Below, piece by piece: positions 35,228 through 45,715 of a stretch of 64,000 nucleotides of DNA. The notes beneath the pieces are model-generated. The model was not told the DNA's origin. It saw only the letters and a list, made by a program, of their open reading frames with translations, and did not search any database. The position numbers and the translations under genes were made by a program. Numbering within the stretch: the first letter of the stretch is position 1; each line of letters begins with the position of its first letter. The stretch comes from Synechococcus sp. Cruz-7E5 (GTDB lineage: Bacteria; Cyanobacteriota; Cyanobacteriia; PCC-6307; Cyanobiaceae): positions 1-64,000 of the forward strand of contig NZ_JAGQCE010000001.1 in the NCBI RefSeq assembly GCF_024345995.1, read 5' to 3'.

Positions 35228-38200
35228 TCAGGACAGAGAGTTCATTCCCACACACACCCTCGAGCCCTGATCGCTGGAGAGCACCTCGATGCCGTAGCGG
35301 ATGCGCTCCTTGAGGGCTCCCACGTGACTGATGATGCCGATCATGCGGCCGCCTTCCCGCAACCGGTCGAGCTCGTCCATCGCCAGCTGGAGGTTGTCGG
35401 GATCGAGGGTGCCGAAGCCCTCATCGATGAACAGTGCCTCGAGGTGCACCCCGCCTGAGTGGGCCTCGACTGTGTCGGCTACGCCCAGGGCCAGGGCCAG
35501 GGAGGCCTGGAAGGTTTCGCCGCCCGAGAGGCTGCCCACCTCTCGCTCCTCGCCGGTGTAGGCATCGAGGACACGCAGGCCCAGTCCCGCCTGGCGGCCG
35601 CCGCGCCCCCCCTCATCGGTGAGCCGCAGCTGGTAGCGGCCTGAGGTCATTAGCTCAAGTCGCTGGTTGGCGTAGCGGCAGATATCGCCCAGATAGGCGG
35701 AGAGCACCCAGCGCTGCAGGGAAATGAAGGGAGCGGCCTTGCCAGAGCAGCGATCGGCCACGGCACTCAACAACTGTGCCCGCTCTCGCCGGGTGGCCAG
35801 CTCGCCTGCCCCGCTCCGGTGCTCGGAGCTGAGCCGCTCGATCTCTGCCTGCGCTCCTCGGGCTTCGCTGTGGCGCTCCACGGCAGCCATGCGAGCGGCA
35901 TCAGCGGTAATCACCGCTTCCTGGGCCGTCGCGGAGTCTGGCCGCTCCGCTGGCAGATCGGCCAGGTCCGCTGAGGCCAGCAGTCCCCTCAGCCCGATCA
36001 ATTCCGTCTCGTAGGCCTTGATCCTCTGGGCCCAGAGCTGGCGCACGTTCTCCTCCCTGAGGGCGGCCACCACGGCCAGGCCATCGGCAAACTCCGATCC
36101 AGCCATGTCCGTCGCCAGGCGGCCCGAAGCCTGCTCAAGCCGGGTCATGGCAGTGGTGAATTCTTGGCAGCGTCCCGCCAAAGCTTTCAGAGCTTCCTCC
36201 AGGGGTTCGAAGGTCTTCACCGCCTGCAGTGGATCGACCCCCTCCCCAAGCTGGCTGGCGATGTCGGCGGTGAGGGTCTGCGCCCGTTGATTTTCGTCCG
36301 CAGCGGCCCTGGACTGCACCGCCAGCTCCGTGCTGGCCGACTGAATGCTGGCTTGGAGTGCCTGGAGCTCCTGCTCGTGATCCTTGATCGCCAGCTCCAG
36401 ACCGGCCACTGTTTCGGCCAGGGCCTGCGCAGTGGACAGGGTCTCGCTGGCCTGTAGAGCTGAAGTGCGCGCCGACTCCTGATCAAGGTCGGCGCCGCCG
36501 GCTTTCTCCAGCACCGCCGCCAGTTCTCCCTGTGTCTTCTGCACATCAACCGCAGCCTGCTCGGCAGCCTTGGTTGCCACGTTCAGCTCACTCTCAGCCC
36601 CAGTGATCGCCTCATCACTGACGGCGTCCTGGGACGGCTGAGCTGGTGCCGGATGGTGCGCCGAACCGCAGACCGGGCAGGGGGCTCCAGGCTCCAGTCC
36701 GCCGGCGAGCCGGGCCGCCATGCCGGCAATCTGATGTCGCCGGTGATCGTTCAGGGCCGCTTTGGCCTGGTTGAGCCGAGCATCGGCCATGGCTTTCGCG
36801 GCCGTGGCCTCCTTCTCCTTCTTCTGGGCAGGGGCGATGGCCTCCACGGCCCGGGCGCGATCACGGGCCTCCTGTGCCGCCCGCTGCAACCCGTTGAGCT
36901 GGTCACGGGCCGAGCAGGCTTTGGTGAAGGCATCGGCGGCGGCCTGCCGCGCCTGCTGGCGGTTTTCTCTGGCGGCGTTGCTGCTGGTCAGCCGCTCCTC
37001 CGCCCTGCTGGCCAGTGCAGCAGCGGCGGCGGCCCTGGCCCTCGCATGGGCTGCCTCCATGGCCTGACTGGCCAGGGCCGTCAGCTCCACCCGTCGCGCC
37101 GCTAGGTCGTTGCGCGCTTGGCCCAGCTCCTCCTGGCATGGCAATGACATCAGATCGAGCAGGACCAGTGAAGCTGGCAGGGCCAGAGCGGCGTCCCTGG
37201 CCCGGTTCGCCCGCAGCAGCTCTGCCTTGATCCGGGCCTCAAGAGTGGTCAGGGCAGTACGGGCGGCCTGTTCGGCTTCCACGCTGGGGCGCAGCGTCTC
37301 GGCCTGCTCCGCCCTGCTCAGCCGCTGACGGAAGTCGATGACCGCCTCCTGCTTGGCCTCCAGTTCGGTGAGCCTGGAGAGGGCCTCTGCGCGCCGATCC
37401 CAGCGGTCGGCCGTCTTCTCGATCGCTGCCATGGCCTGCAGGGCGAGTTCAAGGCTTGCGCCCACCTGCTTCAGGCTGTCCTGGGTGCCCCCCACCACCA
37501 AAGCGATCTGCTCCACCAGCCGGTCCAGGTCCTCCTGATCATTGGGTACCTCCAAGGGCTGCAGGGCATAGGGGCTCCACTCATGGGCGGCCTGGTGGCG
37601 CAGCACCTCCAGGGTCCGGTTCTGCTCGGCCACCTCGATGCGTGCGGCCTTGGCGCGCTCCTCCAGCCAGCTGCCTGCCTGCTCGTAGATCACCGTGTCG
37701 AAGAGGGTTTTCAGCAGCGCCTCCCGCTCCTCGGCCCTGGCCCGCAGCACTTCGGCGAACTGGCCCTGGGGCAGCAGGATCACCTGACGAAACTGGGCGG
37801 CATCCAGACCCACCAGCCCCTGCACCTCGCGGGTGACCTCCGTGCTGCGGCTGGCGATCGGCTGCCACTCGTTGCCGACCAGCCGGAACAGCACCGCCTG
37901 CGGCGTCTTTTCGGTGGTTCCCTCACCCCGGGTCTTGGGGGCGGTGTAAGCGGGCGATCGCTCCACGCGGTAGCGGACTCCGCCACTGGAGAACTCCAGG
38001 CTCACCCGCGGCACGGCTGAGGGCACGGCGTGATCCGATTTCAGCGCCTTGACGCTGCGATCCCCAGACACCTCGCCGTAGAGCGCAAAGCAGAGGGCAT
38101 CGAGCAGGAAGGTCTTGCCGGCACCGGTGCTGCCGTGGATCAGAAACAGCCCCTCCTGGCTGAGCGCGTCGAAGCCGATCTCCACGGGCTGGGCAAATGG

Positions 38201-38236
38201 CCCGAAAGCCTCGATCCTGAGCTGGTGTGGTTTCAG
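35228..38236 (-). CDS. sbcC: exonuclease SbcC (ATPase subunit)
   Basis: This is the SMC-like ATPase partner of SbcD in the Mre11-Rad50-type nuclease that cleaves hairpins and processes DNA ends. Walker A (HGSTGAGKT, about residues 34-42), a long coiled coil, a zinc hook CPVCG near residue 520, the signature SLSGGETFQ and Walker B LFIDEGFGTLD are present. The conserved first strand (RIEAFGPFAQP) lies upstream of the first GTG. No ATG, GTG or TTG precedes it in frame. A CTG at 38236, overlapping the sbcD stop as CTGA, is the likely start, giving 1002 residues. The gene is co-transcribed with sbcD. Confidence 0.9.
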   Translation of the reverse strand: MKPHQLRIEAFGPFAQPVEIGFDALSQEGLFLIHGSTGAGKTFLLDALCFALYGEVSGDRSVKALKSDHAVPSAVPRVSLEFSSGGVRYRVERSPAYTAPKTRGEGTTEKTPQAVLFRLVGNEWQPIASRSTEVTREVQGLVGLDAAQFRQVILLPQGQFAEVLRARAEEREALLKTLFDTVIYEQAGSWLEERAKAARIEVAEQNRTLEVLRHQAAHEWSPYALQPLEVPNDQEDLDRLVEQIALVVGGTQDSLKQVGASLELALQAMAAIEKTADRWDRRAEALSRLTELEAKQEAVIDFRQRLSRAEQAETLRPSVEAEQAARTALTTLEARIKAELLRANRARDAALALPASLVLLDLMSLPCQEELGQARNDLAARRVELTALASQAMEAAHARARAAAAAALASRAEERLTSSNAARENRQQARQAAADAFTKACSARDQLNGLQRAAQEARDRARAVEAIAPAQKKEKEATAAKAMADARLNQAKAALNDHRRHQIAGMAARLAGGLEPGAPCPVCGSAHHPAPAQPSQDAVSDEAITGAESELNVATKAAEQAAVDVQKTQGELAAVLEKAGGADLDQESARTSALQASETLSTAQALAETVAGLELAIKDHEQELQALQASIQSASTELAVQSRAAADENQRAQTLTADIASQLGEGVDPLQAVKTFEPLEEALKALAGRCQEFTTAMTRLEQASGRLATDMAGSEFADGLAVVAALREENVRQLWAQRIKAYETELIGLRGLLASADLADLPAERPDSATAQEAVITADAARMAAVERHSEARGAQAEIERLSSEHRSGAGELATRRERAQLLSAVADRCSGKAAPFISLQRWVLSAYLGDICRYANQRLELMTSGRYQLRLTDEGGRGGRQAGLGLRVLDAYTGEEREVGSLSGGETFQASLALALGVADTVEAHSGGVHLEALFIDEGFGTLDPDNLQLAMDELDRLREGGRMIGIISHVGALKERIRYGIEVLSSDQGSRVCVGMNSLS

Positions 38237-39414
38237 CGCTCCCCTCCCTTCGCGGCCGCCTCGAGCGCTTCCCGCAGCAGATCGCCCTCGGCCTGGTTGG
38301 CGGCTCGCCCCTGCTGATCTGCGAAGAATGCCGAGGTCAGCTCAAACGGTGAAGCGGCCTGGCGCACCTGCTGGTTGCGCTCGCTGGCCGTGGACCGCAG
38401 CACCTCCGGCGGACGGTGGCGCAGTTCGGCCACATGGGGGAAGCGCCGGCGCAGTCGGGCCATGGCCTGCAGGGGCAGCTCCTCGTCGCTGAGGATCACC
38501 CGCACCCATGCTTCGACGGCCGACTCAAACTGCGGATCACGGCAGAGCTGTTCGATGCCACCTTCGATTGTGCAGAGCGATCGCCCCACCTGTAGCGGCA
38601 CAACCTCAACCGTTGGCTGGCCTGCGGCGTCGAGCTCCACGATCCGCACCGACTTGGTGTGGTTCTGCTCGGAGAAGGAATAGGGCAGAGGCGTGCCGGA
38701 ATAAGCCAGCCGGGGGCCATCCAGCTGCTGGGAGCCGTGAAGATGGCCCAGGGCCACGTAGTCGAAGCCGGCGAAGGCTTCCGCGCTCACCCGATCGACG
38801 TTGCCGACCGTGAGCTCCCGCTCCGACTCCGAGCTCTCCCCACCAGCGACGAAGGTGTGGGCCACCAGCACAGAGCGTTGCTTCGGTCGTCCCTGGAGAT
38901 CCCGGCGGATCCGCTCCAGTGCCAGCCGCGTCACCTCGTCATGGCGGAGGCGCACCGGCAGCGTCTCCTCCCCCAGCGCACTGATCAGGCCAGGCCCATC
39001 CACCGCCGGCTCCAGGTAGGGAAGCGGGTAGATCGCCACCGGGAACCCCCCCAGCCGTGGGCTCACAAGCACCGGCTCATGGGCCCGGCGCACGTCCCCC
39101 CGGATCGTCACCCCTAAGGAGGCGAGCAGGGGGTCGTAGACCGACACCCGCACATGGGAATCGTGGTTGCCGGCGATCGCCACCACCGCGGCACCGTTCT
39201 GGCGCAACTGGGCCAGAGTTTCGTTGAAAAGCTGAACGGCCTCGGATGGGGGGATCGCCCTGTCGTAGAGGTCGCCGGCGATCAGAACCGCATCAACAGC
39301 CCCCTCCCTGGCCAGCTCGACGATCCGCGCCAGCGCAGCCGCCTGCTCCTCAAGCAGGGATGCGCCGTGGAAAGTCCGCCCAAGGTGCCAGTCGGAGGTG
39401 TGAAGCAGGCGCAT
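38233..39414 (-). CDS. sbcD: exonuclease SbcD (nuclease subunit)
   Basis: The 393-residue metallophosphoesterase has all the motifs of Mre11/SbcD: HTSDWHLGRTF (residues 5-15), IAGDLYDRAIP, AGNHDSHVR and VAHTF, and a GHLHGSQ motif in the C-terminal part. It forms the nuclease core of the SbcCD complex. It overlaps sbcC by 4 nt, so expression is coupled. Its length is normal. Confidence 0.93.
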   Translation of the reverse strand: MRLLHTSDWHLGRTFHGASLLEEQAAALARIVELAREGAVDAVLIAGDLYDRAIPPSEAVQLFNETLAQLRQNGAAVVAIAGNHDSHVRVSVYDPLLASLGVTIRGDVRRAHEPVLVSPRLGGFPVAIYPLPYLEPAVDGPGLISALGEETLPVRLRHDEVTRLALERIRRDLQGRPKQRSVLVAHTFVAGGESSESERELTVGNVDRVSAEAFAGFDYVALGHLHGSQQLDGPRLAYSGTPLPYSFSEQNHTKSVRIVELDAAGQPTVEVVPLQVGRSLCTIEGGIEQLCRDPQFESAVEAWVRVILSDEELPLQAMARLRRRFPHVAELRHRPPEVLRSTASERNQQVRQAASPFELTSAFFADQQGRAANQAEGDLLREALEAAAKGGER

Positions 39415-39567
39415 CAGCGGCAGCTCACGCTCAGTTCCTGCCTGATGCCGACGTTAGGAGGCCATCTACTAGGCCTCAGTCGGCAGCCCGGTCTCCAACA
39501 ACGATCTGGCTGGCGGAGGCAACCGTGATCAAGGCTCTGGTGCCTGGCCCGCTGAGCGGGAACGGAA

Positions 39568-39840
39568 TCAGGGTGCCCAGCCGCAGTGGTTGCCGGGGTA
39601 GCGCAGCGTGCGCCAGTCGCCGCCGGGGGTGCTCACTTCGACGCCGATGCCGATCGGGTCCTCAAGGCCGTTGCAGTTCTGCTGCCACCACTCCTGGGCT
39701 GCGTCCCAGGCGGCATCCATTGAGTCGAAATGGTCGTCGAGGACTGGGTGGGGGCAGCAGCGCTGGTCGACCAACCGGTATAGCCGCTCAACGTGGGCCT
39801 GCTTGCCGGCGGAGACGGTACGGAAGGAAGAAAACGCCAT
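39568..39840 (-). CDS. conserved cyanobacterial hypothetical protein
   Basis: The 90-residue protein starts at ATG 39840 (MAFSSFRTVSAGKQAHVERL) and has Trp/Asp-rich segments (DSMDAAWDAAQEWWQQNC). The upstream in-frame extension to 39903 is not convincing. It looks like a short conserved picocyanobacterial protein of unknown function. It is small and soluble, with no signal peptide. Confidence 0.6.
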   Translation of the reverse strand: MAFSSFRTVSAGKQAHVERLYRLVDQRCCPHPVLDDHFDSMDAAWDAAQEWWQQNCNGLEDPIGIGVEVSTPGGDWRTLRYPGNHCGWAP

Positions 39841-39981
39841 GGCCCGCACATCGACAACCTCCCCATGGTGGCGGCTGTGACAGCTGTTGACTGTCACCTT
39901 CATTACAAGACACGGATGTCAAAGGTTCCGCCCTGTGGTCGCCAGGGCAAGGGGGACGGCTCAGCTGCTGGCCACCAGCCT

Positions 39982-40383
39982 TCAGCCCAGCAGGGCGATG
40001 CAGTCGATTTCGACCAGGGCCCCCTTCGGCAGCGCCGCCACCTGGACGCAGGCCCTGGCCGGTGAGATCCCTGCGGAGAACACCTGCGCGTAGAGAGCAT
40101 TGACCCGGGCGAAGTCGGCCAGGTCGGTGAGGAACACCGTGGTGCGCACCACCTGCTGGGCTGTGCAGCCCGCCGCGCCCAACACCGCCTGAAGATTGGT
40201 GAGCACCTGCCTGGTTTCGGCCTCCACATCCCCGTCGCCCACAAGCATGCCCGTGGCTGGATCAAGGGCGATCTGGCCGGAGCAGAACAGCAGTCCACCC
40301 GCCTTGACCGCCTGGTTGTAGGGACCCACTGGTGCTGGCGCTGCGGCCGTGGTGACCGCCTCGGCGGGAGTACCCATGGCCAT
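39982..40383 (-). CDS. ridA: RidA family enamine/imine deaminase
   Basis: The 133-residue protein shows the RidA (YjgF/UK114) pattern: PVGPYNQAVKAGGLLFCSGQI, LTNLQAVLGAAGC, TVFLTDLADFARVN and the active-site stretch SPARACVQVAALPKGALVEI with its conserved Arg. RidA hydrolyses reactive 2-aminoacrylate to pyruvate and ammonia. The start at 40383 or 40377 is possible. It is divergent from the ABC ATPase gene, with starts essentially abutting. Confidence 0.9.
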   Translation of the reverse strand: MAMGTPAEAVTTAAAPAPVGPYNQAVKAGGLLFCSGQIALDPATGMLVGDGDVEAETRQVLTNLQAVLGAAGCTAQQVVRTTVFLTDLADFARVNALYAQVFSAGISPARACVQVAALPKGALVEIDCIALLG

Positions 40384-41617
40384 GGCAGGTGAAAATGGAG
40401 ATCAAGTTTACGGACCAGGCTCCATCGCTCCTTCCACCCCGGTTTCGCTGCCTGTGTCCACCGCACTCCAGGCGGATGAGCGACCTGATCCTGTGCGGCT
40501 GGAGAACGTCTGGCACCGCTATCCCAGTGCCCGCGGCGCCACCGACGATGGCAATCCACAGAACTGGACCCTGCAGGGGGTGAACCTGCAGCTGCACCAG
40601 GGCGAATTGGTGGGGTTGCTGGGCCCTTCCGGTTGCGGAAAGACCACCCTGCTGCGCCTGATCGCCGGCTTCGAGCGGCCTGCTCGCGGCCGGGTGCTGA
40701 TCCACGGCCAGGAGGTGGCAGGCCCCCACGGCTGGCTGGCACCTGAGCGTAGGGGGGTGGGCATGGTCTTCCAGGACTACGCCCTCTTCCCCCATCTCGA
40801 TGCCTGGAGCAACGTCTGTTTCGGGCTCAAGCCCCGCCAGGATCGCAGCCGGGCCGCCTGGCTGATGGAGCTGCTGGGGCTGACGGGGTTGGAGCGCCGC
40901 TACCCCCACGAACTCTCGGGCGGTCAGCGGCAGCGCCTGGCTCTGGCGCGGGCCCTCGCCCCGGGACCAACTCTGCTGCTGCTGGATGAGCCCTTCTCGA
41001 ACCTGGATGTGGAGGTGCGGCTGAGGCTGCGGGCCGAGCTCCCCGGCGTGCTCAGCCGCTGCCAGGCCAGCGGCCTGATCGTGACCCACGATCCGGAGGA
41101 GGCCCTGGCCATCTGCGACCGGGTCGCGGTGCTGCAGGGGGGGCACCTGCACCAATGCAGCAGTCCGCGAGAGATGGTGCGAGCCCCCGCATCAGCCTTC
41201 GTGGGCCGCTTCGTGTTGCAGGGAAACCTGCTCGATGCCCATTGGAGCGGCGACCAGCTGCTCACGCCCCTCGGTGCCTTGCGGCCTGAGCCGAGCGGAT
41301 CCATCCCGAGCGCTGATGCCCCCGGCCCCTGGCAGGTGCTGCTGAGTCCATCGGCCTTTGATCTCAGCGTCGATCCCACTGGCCCCGCCGAGGTGGTGGC
41401 ACGCGAGTTCCTCGGGCGTGAGTGGCTCTACCAGGTGCGGCTCGATGACCCGAGCTCCGCTGCCCCGGTTGATCTCCGCTTTCGCCTGCCCCTCGAGCGC
41501 GACTACCCTCTCGGCCTGCGCTGCCGGCCGTCGATGCGGCCAGGCGAAGCCGCCCGTCTCTTCCCCACAGGCCAGAGCCTCTGGCCGTCGGAGTCCCCCA
41601 GCCCCAGAGCGGCCTGA
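40382..41617 (+). CDS. ABC transporter ATP-binding protein, FutC/FbpC type
   Basis: The roughly 411-residue ATPase has Walker A GPSGCGKTT, Q-loop MVFQDYALFP, signature LSGGQRQRLALARALA, Walker B LLLLDEPFSNLD and the H-loop VTHDPEE. A C-terminal TOBE-like regulatory domain follows. The order and the FQDYALFP motif resemble iron(III) importers (FbpC/FutC) and other small-ion ATPases. No permease or binding-protein gene is adjacent. The start is uncertain: the frame is open further upstream but would overlap ridA. ATG 40382 is used. Its stop adjoins gloB. Confidence 0.8.
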   Translation: MAGENGDQVYGPGSIAPSTPVSLPVSTALQADERPDPVRLENVWHRYPSARGATDDGNPQNWTLQGVNLQLHQGELVGLLGPSGCGKTTLLRLIAGFERPARGRVLIHGQEVAGPHGWLAPERRGVGMVFQDYALFPHLDAWSNVCFGLKPRQDRSRAAWLMELLGLTGLERRYPHELSGGQRQRLALARALAPGPTLLLLDEPFSNLDVEVRLRLRAELPGVLSRCQASGLIVTHDPEEALAICDRVAVLQGGHLHQCSSPREMVRAPASAFVGRFVLQGNLLDAHWSGDQLLTPLGALRPEPSGSIPSADAPGPWQVLLSPSAFDLSVDPTGPAEVVAREFLGREWLYQVRLDDPSSAAPVDLRFRLPLERDYPLGLRCRPSMRPGEAARLFPTGQSLWPSESPSPRAA

Positions 41618-42379
41618 TCAGCCCTGCCAGTGGTCCTTGCTGCGGCGACGGCTTGCGAACGCTTCAGCATCGCTGGCCCTGAGCATCAGGTTCGTGGCCC
41701 ACTCCAGGGCGATCGTGCTGGGGATGGTGGGTTGATTCCGCCGCCGCCGCTCGTCCACGGCCGCGAGCCGCTCCTGGATCGCCGCTCGCTCTGCCCCAGG
41801 CTCCGGACAGTTCGCCGCCGCCCAGCGCAGGTTGTCGAGGGTGTACTCGTGAGCGCACCACACGCGGGTGTCCCCCGGCAGAGCCCCCAGCCGCTGCAGC
41901 GACTGGTGCATCTCCGCGGGGCTTCCTTCGAGCAGGCGCCCGCAACCTGCGGCAAAGAGGGTGTCGCCGCAGAACAGCTCTCCCTGGCCACCCGGAAGCG
42001 GCGGCAGATAGAAGGCCAGGTGACAGCGGGTATGGCCGGGCACCGCCATGACGTCCACGCAGCGCCCCAGCAGCTCCAGACGGTCACCGTCCTGCAGGGC
42101 CACGGTCTGGAAGGGAATGCGTGCCCGGTCGGCGCCTGAAGCCATCACAGCTGCACCAGGCCAGCGGCGCAGCAGCCCTGGGGTGCCGTCGATGTGGTCC
42201 CAGTGGTGGTGGGTCTGGAGCACCGAGACCAGCTCAAGTCCCTTGCTCTCCAGCCAGTTGATCACCGGCTCGGCCACACCCGGGTCCACCACCACCGCCC
42301 GTGCACCGTCGTGGAGGACAACGACGTAGTTGTCATGCAGCACCGGGATCAGCTCCACCTCGCTCTGACTCGCGTGCAT
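41618..42379 (-). CDS. gloB: hydroxyacylglutathione hydrolase (glyoxalase II)
   Basis: The 253-residue metallo-beta-lactamase fold enzyme has the metal motif [10 protein letters not shown] (56-65), PGHTRCH, FCGDTLF and a C-terminal CAHEYTLDN that is characteristic of glyoxalase II. It hydrolyses S-lactoylglutathione in methylglyoxal detoxification. Divergent from hisG with a 29-bp gap. Normal length. Confidence 0.9.
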   Translation of the reverse strand: MHASQSEVELIPVLHDNYVVVLHDGARAVVVDPGVAEPVINWLESKGLELVSVLQTHHHWDHIDGTPGLLRRWPGAAVMASGADRARIPFQTVALQDGDRLELLGRCVDVMAVPGHTRCHLAFYLPPLPGGQGELFCGDTLFAAGCGRLLEGSPAEMHQSLQRLGALPGDTRVWCAHEYTLDNLRWAAANCPEPGAERAAIQERLAAVDERRRRNQPTIPSTIALEWATNLMLRASDAEAFASRRRSKDHWQG

Positions 42380-42408
42380 CGGTAAAGTTCAGGTTGCGGT
42401 GTAAGTCC

Positions 42409-43080
42409 ATGATCACCGTCGCGCTAGCCAAAGGGGCTTTGCTGAAGGATTCGGTCCGCTGCTTCGCCGCTGCCGGGCTTGATTTCAGCGCCCTGCTCGA
42501 TGCCGACAATCGCCAGCTGATGGTGCCCAGTCCTTGCGGCCGGGCCAGGGCCCTGCTCGTGCGTAATGGCGATGTGCCTGTCTATGTGGCCTATGGCCAG
42601 GCCCAGCTGGGTGTGGTGGGCGATGACGTGCTGCGCGAGCACCAGTTGCCGGTGGCACCGCTGCTGGATCTGGGCTTCGGCGGCTGCCGCATGGCCGTGG
42701 CCGTCAGGGAAAACAGTGGCTACAGCCGGGCGGCGGAGCTGCCGGCTCACTGCCGGGTGGCCAGCAAGTTCGTTCGCTGCGCCGAAACCTTCTTTGCAGG
42801 GCTCGATCTGCCCGTGGAGCTGATCCATCTCACCGGTTCGGTGGAGCTGGGTCCGATCACCGGCATGTCAGAGGCGATCGTGGATCTGGTGGCCACCGGC
42901 CGCACCCTGCGGGACAACGGCCTGGTGGCACTTGATGAGTTGTTCCACAGCACTGCCCGTCTGATCGGCAATCCCCTCGCCCTGCGCTTCGATCTCGGCG
43001 AGCTGCAACACATCATCGACAGGGTCGCCACCTCCAGCTGCGCGACGACCACGTCCGCCTCCGCCCCCTCCCAGCGCTGA
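42409..43080 (+). CDS. hisG: ATP phosphoribosyltransferase, short form
   Basis: The 223-residue protein starts at ATG 42409 ([19 protein letters not shown]). The upstream in-frame region overlaps gloB and is excluded. Characteristic parts are [40 protein letters not shown] and [10 protein letters not shown]. The short form lacks the C-terminal regulatory domain and needs HisZ, which must be elsewhere. It catalyses the first step of histidine synthesis. The stop overlaps the ATG of the next ABC gene by one base. Confidence 0.93.
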   Translation: MITVALAKGALLKDSVRCFAAAGLDFSALLDADNRQLMVPSPCGRARALLVRNGDVPVYVAYGQAQLGVVGDDVLREHQLPVAPLLDLGFGGCRMAVAVRENSGYSRAAELPAHCRVASKFVRCAETFFAGLDLPVELIHLTGSVELGPITGMSEAIVDLVATGRTLRDNGLVALDELFHSTARLIGNPLALRFDLGELQHIIDRVATSSCATTTSASAPSQR

Positions 43081-44879
43081 TGGCCGCCCTCGACAGCCAG
43101 CGGCTCAGGCGGCTGCTGCCCTACCTGCGCTACGACCGGCGCCGTCTGATTCTTGTGGTGCTGCTGCTGATCCCCGTGGCGCTGGCCGCTGCGATCCAGC
43201 CGCTGTTGATCGGTCAGGCCATCGCCGTCCTGCGTGGTGAGCCCACGGCCGCCTGGCTGGCGGGCCAGAGCGTGTCGCAGGCGATGCGCACCCTCGTGCT
43301 GATTCTCTTCGGGGCGGTGCTGCTGCGACTGGCGTTGCAGGGGGCTCAGTCCTACAGCGTCCAGGCGGTTGGCCAGCGTCTCACCGCCCGCATTCGCGAC
43401 GACCTCTTCCGCCACGCCCTGGCCCTTTCGCTGCGCTTCCACGACCGCACCCCGGTGGGCAAGCTGCTCACCCGCCTCACCAGCGATGTGGATGCCCTGG
43501 CCGAGGTATTCGGCAGCGGCGCCGTCGGCGTGCTGGCCGATCTGGTCACCCTGCTGGTGATCGGCGTGACCATGATCAGCATCGAACCTCGCCTCGGTGC
43601 CCTGCTGCTGGCCAGTCAGGTGCCGGCCATCCTGGTGATCCTCTGGCTGCAGGGCCGTTACCGCAAGGCCAACTACCGGGTGCGTGAAGAGCTCAGCCAG
43701 CTCAACGCCGATCTGCAGGAGAACCTGCAGGGGCTTGAGGTGGTGCAGATGTTCCGGCGTGAGGCCACCAACAGTGCCCGCTTCGCCGTCACCACCAACG
43801 CCTACCGCCGCGCCGTCACCGGCACGATTTTTTATGAAAGTGCCGTGTCGGCCTTCATCGAATGGGTGGCTCTCACCGCCGTGGCCGTGGTGCTGGCCAT
43901 CGGGGGCTGGATGGTCATCGCCGGCAGCATCGGCCTGGGCACCCTCACCACCTTCATCCTCTTTTCCCAGCGCCTGTTCGACCCCCTGCGCCAGCTGGCG
44001 GAGCGCTTCACCCAGATCCAGGGAGGACTCACAGCGGTGGAGCGCATCGGTGAGCTGATGGAGCAGCCGATCGAGATCTCCGACCTGGAGCAGGGCCTGC
44101 GCAGCAGTGCCGCCCAACGCTCTGGACTGCTGCGAGCCAGCGCCGGTGAAGTGATCTTCGAGGCAGTGAGCTTCGCCTACCGCCCCGATGATCCGATCCT
44201 CACCGACCTGAGCTTCCGGATCGCCCCGGGGGAGAAGGTGGCCCTGGTGGGTCCCACCGGCTCCGGCAAGACCACGATCATCCGACTGCTATGTCGGCTC
44301 TATGAGCCCCAGAGCGGCCGGATCCTGCTCGATGGCATCGACATCCGCGAGCTGCCCAGTGCCACCCTGCGCCAGCGGCTGGGGGTGGTCCTGCAGGACA
44401 CCTTCCTGTTCAGCGGCAACGTGGCAGACAACCTTCGCCTCGACGCGCCGATCCCCCAGGCTGACCTGGAGCGGATCTGCGCCGAGCTGGGTCTTGATCC
44501 TCTCCTGCGTCGCCTGCCTGACGGCCTGGCCACTGAATTGCGTGAGCGGGGCGGGAACCTTTCCTCGGGTGAGCGCCAGCTGCTGTCGGTGGCGCGGGTG
44601 GCGATGCGGGATCCCTCCGTGCTGGTGATGGATGAGGCCACCGCCTTCATGGATCCTTCAACCGAGGCCACGCTCCAGCGCGATCTGGAGCGGCTGCTCA
44701 CCGGCCGCACCGCCATCGTCATCGCCCACCGCCTGGCCACCGTGGAGGCGGCCGACCGCATTCTGGTGCTGCGCCGGGGGCGACTGATCGAGCAGGGCAC
44801 CCACCGGGAGCTGCGGGCGGCCGGTGGCCTCTATGCCGAGCTGGCGGACCTGCAGGAGCGGGGTCTGGCACGCCTTTAG
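43080..44879 (+). CDS. ABC exporter (MsbA/multidrug type)
   Basis: The 599-residue half transporter has six hydrophobic segments in residues 15-320 and an ATPase domain at about 355-595. Walker A is [12 protein letters not shown], signature [13 protein letters not shown], Walker [12 protein letters not shown] and the H-loop IAHRLATVE. It would act as a homodimer exporting a lipid or small molecule. It begins at ATG 43080 sharing one base with the hisG stop, an unusual partner, so co-transcription is likely by proximity only. Confidence 0.88.
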   Translation: MAALDSQRLRRLLPYLRYDRRRLILVVLLLIPVALAAAIQPLLIGQAIAVLRGEPTAAWLAGQSVSQAMRTLVLILFGAVLLRLALQGAQSYSVQAVGQRLTARIRDDLFRHALALSLRFHDRTPVGKLLTRLTSDVDALAEVFGSGAVGVLADLVTLLVIGVTMISIEPRLGALLLASQVPAILVILWLQGRYRKANYRVREELSQLNADLQENLQGLEVVQMFRREATNSARFAVTTNAYRRAVTGTIFYESAVSAFIEWVALTAVAVVLAIGGWMVIAGSIGLGTLTTFILFSQRLFDPLRQLAERFTQIQGGLTAVERIGELMEQPIEISDLEQGLRSSAAQRSGLLRASAGEVIFEAVSFAYRPDDPILTDLSFRIAPGEKVALVGPTGSGKTTIIRLLCRLYEPQSGRILLDGIDIRELPSATLRQRLGVVLQDTFLFSGNVADNLRLDAPIPQADLERICAELGLDPLLRRLPDGLATELRERGGNLSSGERQLLSVARVAMRDPSVLVMDEATAFMDPSTEATLQRDLERLLTGRTAIVIAHRLATVEAADRILVLRRGRLIEQGTHRELRAAGGLYAELADLQERGLARL

Positions 44880-44882
44880 GGA

Positions 44883-45650
44883 TCAAGGCAGCCGCTCCAG
44901 CCAGGCGTCGATCAGGGCGGCCAGCTGGCGGGGACACTCCCGCATCGGCAAGTGGCCGCAGTCTGGGATGACGGCCAGTTCATGGCCTGGTGCATAGCCC
45001 GCCAGGTGGCGCACGTAACGGGGAGCCATCACCTGATCCATGCTGCCCGCGATCCATAGGCTCGGCACCTGCAGGGCGGCGGTGAGTGAGGGCAGCTGGC
45101 TGACAGCGCCGCGGTTGGTGCTGCAGGCCAGCAGGCCCCGGGCCGCGCGCGCGTCTGCCACCAACGGACTGCTGATCGCTGCGGTTCCTGGCAGCCGCGC
45201 CAGCCAACCCGGGCGGTAGCGCAGGAACAGGGAGCCGCCTTGCCGCACCCGGGCGAAGGCTCTGGGCTGATACACCCCGCCACCGGCCGCGATCTGGATC
45301 ACCCCCCGCAGCCGTGGCCCCAGGAGCCCGGCCGCGTGCAGGGCAATGCTGCCCCCCAGGGAGTGGCCCATCAGGACGACGGGTGCGTCGGGATCGATCC
45401 GGTGGCAGGCCTCGCTGACCCAGCGCCCATAGCTGGCCAGGCTCGGCTGCAGTCCAGCCGGCCGCGGCTCCGCTCCGAAGCCAGGCAGATCAGGGCACCA
45501 CAGACGCCAGCGGTTCTGCAGTTCAGCAGTCAGTGGGTCCCAGAGCCGGCCGGAGAGCATCCAGCCGTGCAGTGCGATCAGCAGCAGCCCGGGCTGGTCG
45601 GGTTCCAAGGCCTGGGAGCGTGAAACCAATCCCTTCAGGGGGTCTGCCAC
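44883..45650 (-). CDS. alpha/beta hydrolase
   Basis: The 255-residue enzyme has the alpha/beta hydrolase core: HGWMLSGRLWDPL near the N-terminus, the nucleophile elbow GHSLGG (Ser97), Asp205 (AGSMDQVM) and His233 (DCGHLPM). Length and motifs are typical of esterases or of BioH-like enzymes. The substrate is unknown. Convergent with the ABC exporter and divergent from the acetyltransferase. Confidence 0.85.
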   Translation of the reverse strand: MADPLKGLVSRSQALEPDQPGLLLIALHGWMLSGRLWDPLTAELQNRWRLWCPDLPGFGAEPRPAGLQPSLASYGRWVSEACHRIDPDAPVVLMGHSLGGSIALHAAGLLGPRLRGVIQIAAGGGVYQPRAFARVRQGGSLFLRYRPGWLARLPGTAAISSPLVADARAARGLLACSTNRGAVSQLPSLTAALQVPSLWIAGSMDQVMAPRYVRHLAGYAPGHELAVIPDCGHLPMRECPRQLAALIDAWLERLP

Positions 45651-45715
45651 CAGCCTGCCCTGGAACGCCCTCGATCGGGCAGGATCGTGCCAATGCGTTG
45701 CCTCGGCCGTCTGGT

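Noticed and set aside
42747-44117. 456-residue minus-strand frame opposite hisG and the ABC exporter
   Set aside because: GC-rich shadow: His/Gln-rich composition with no motif, while the plus strand carries two clear enzymes.
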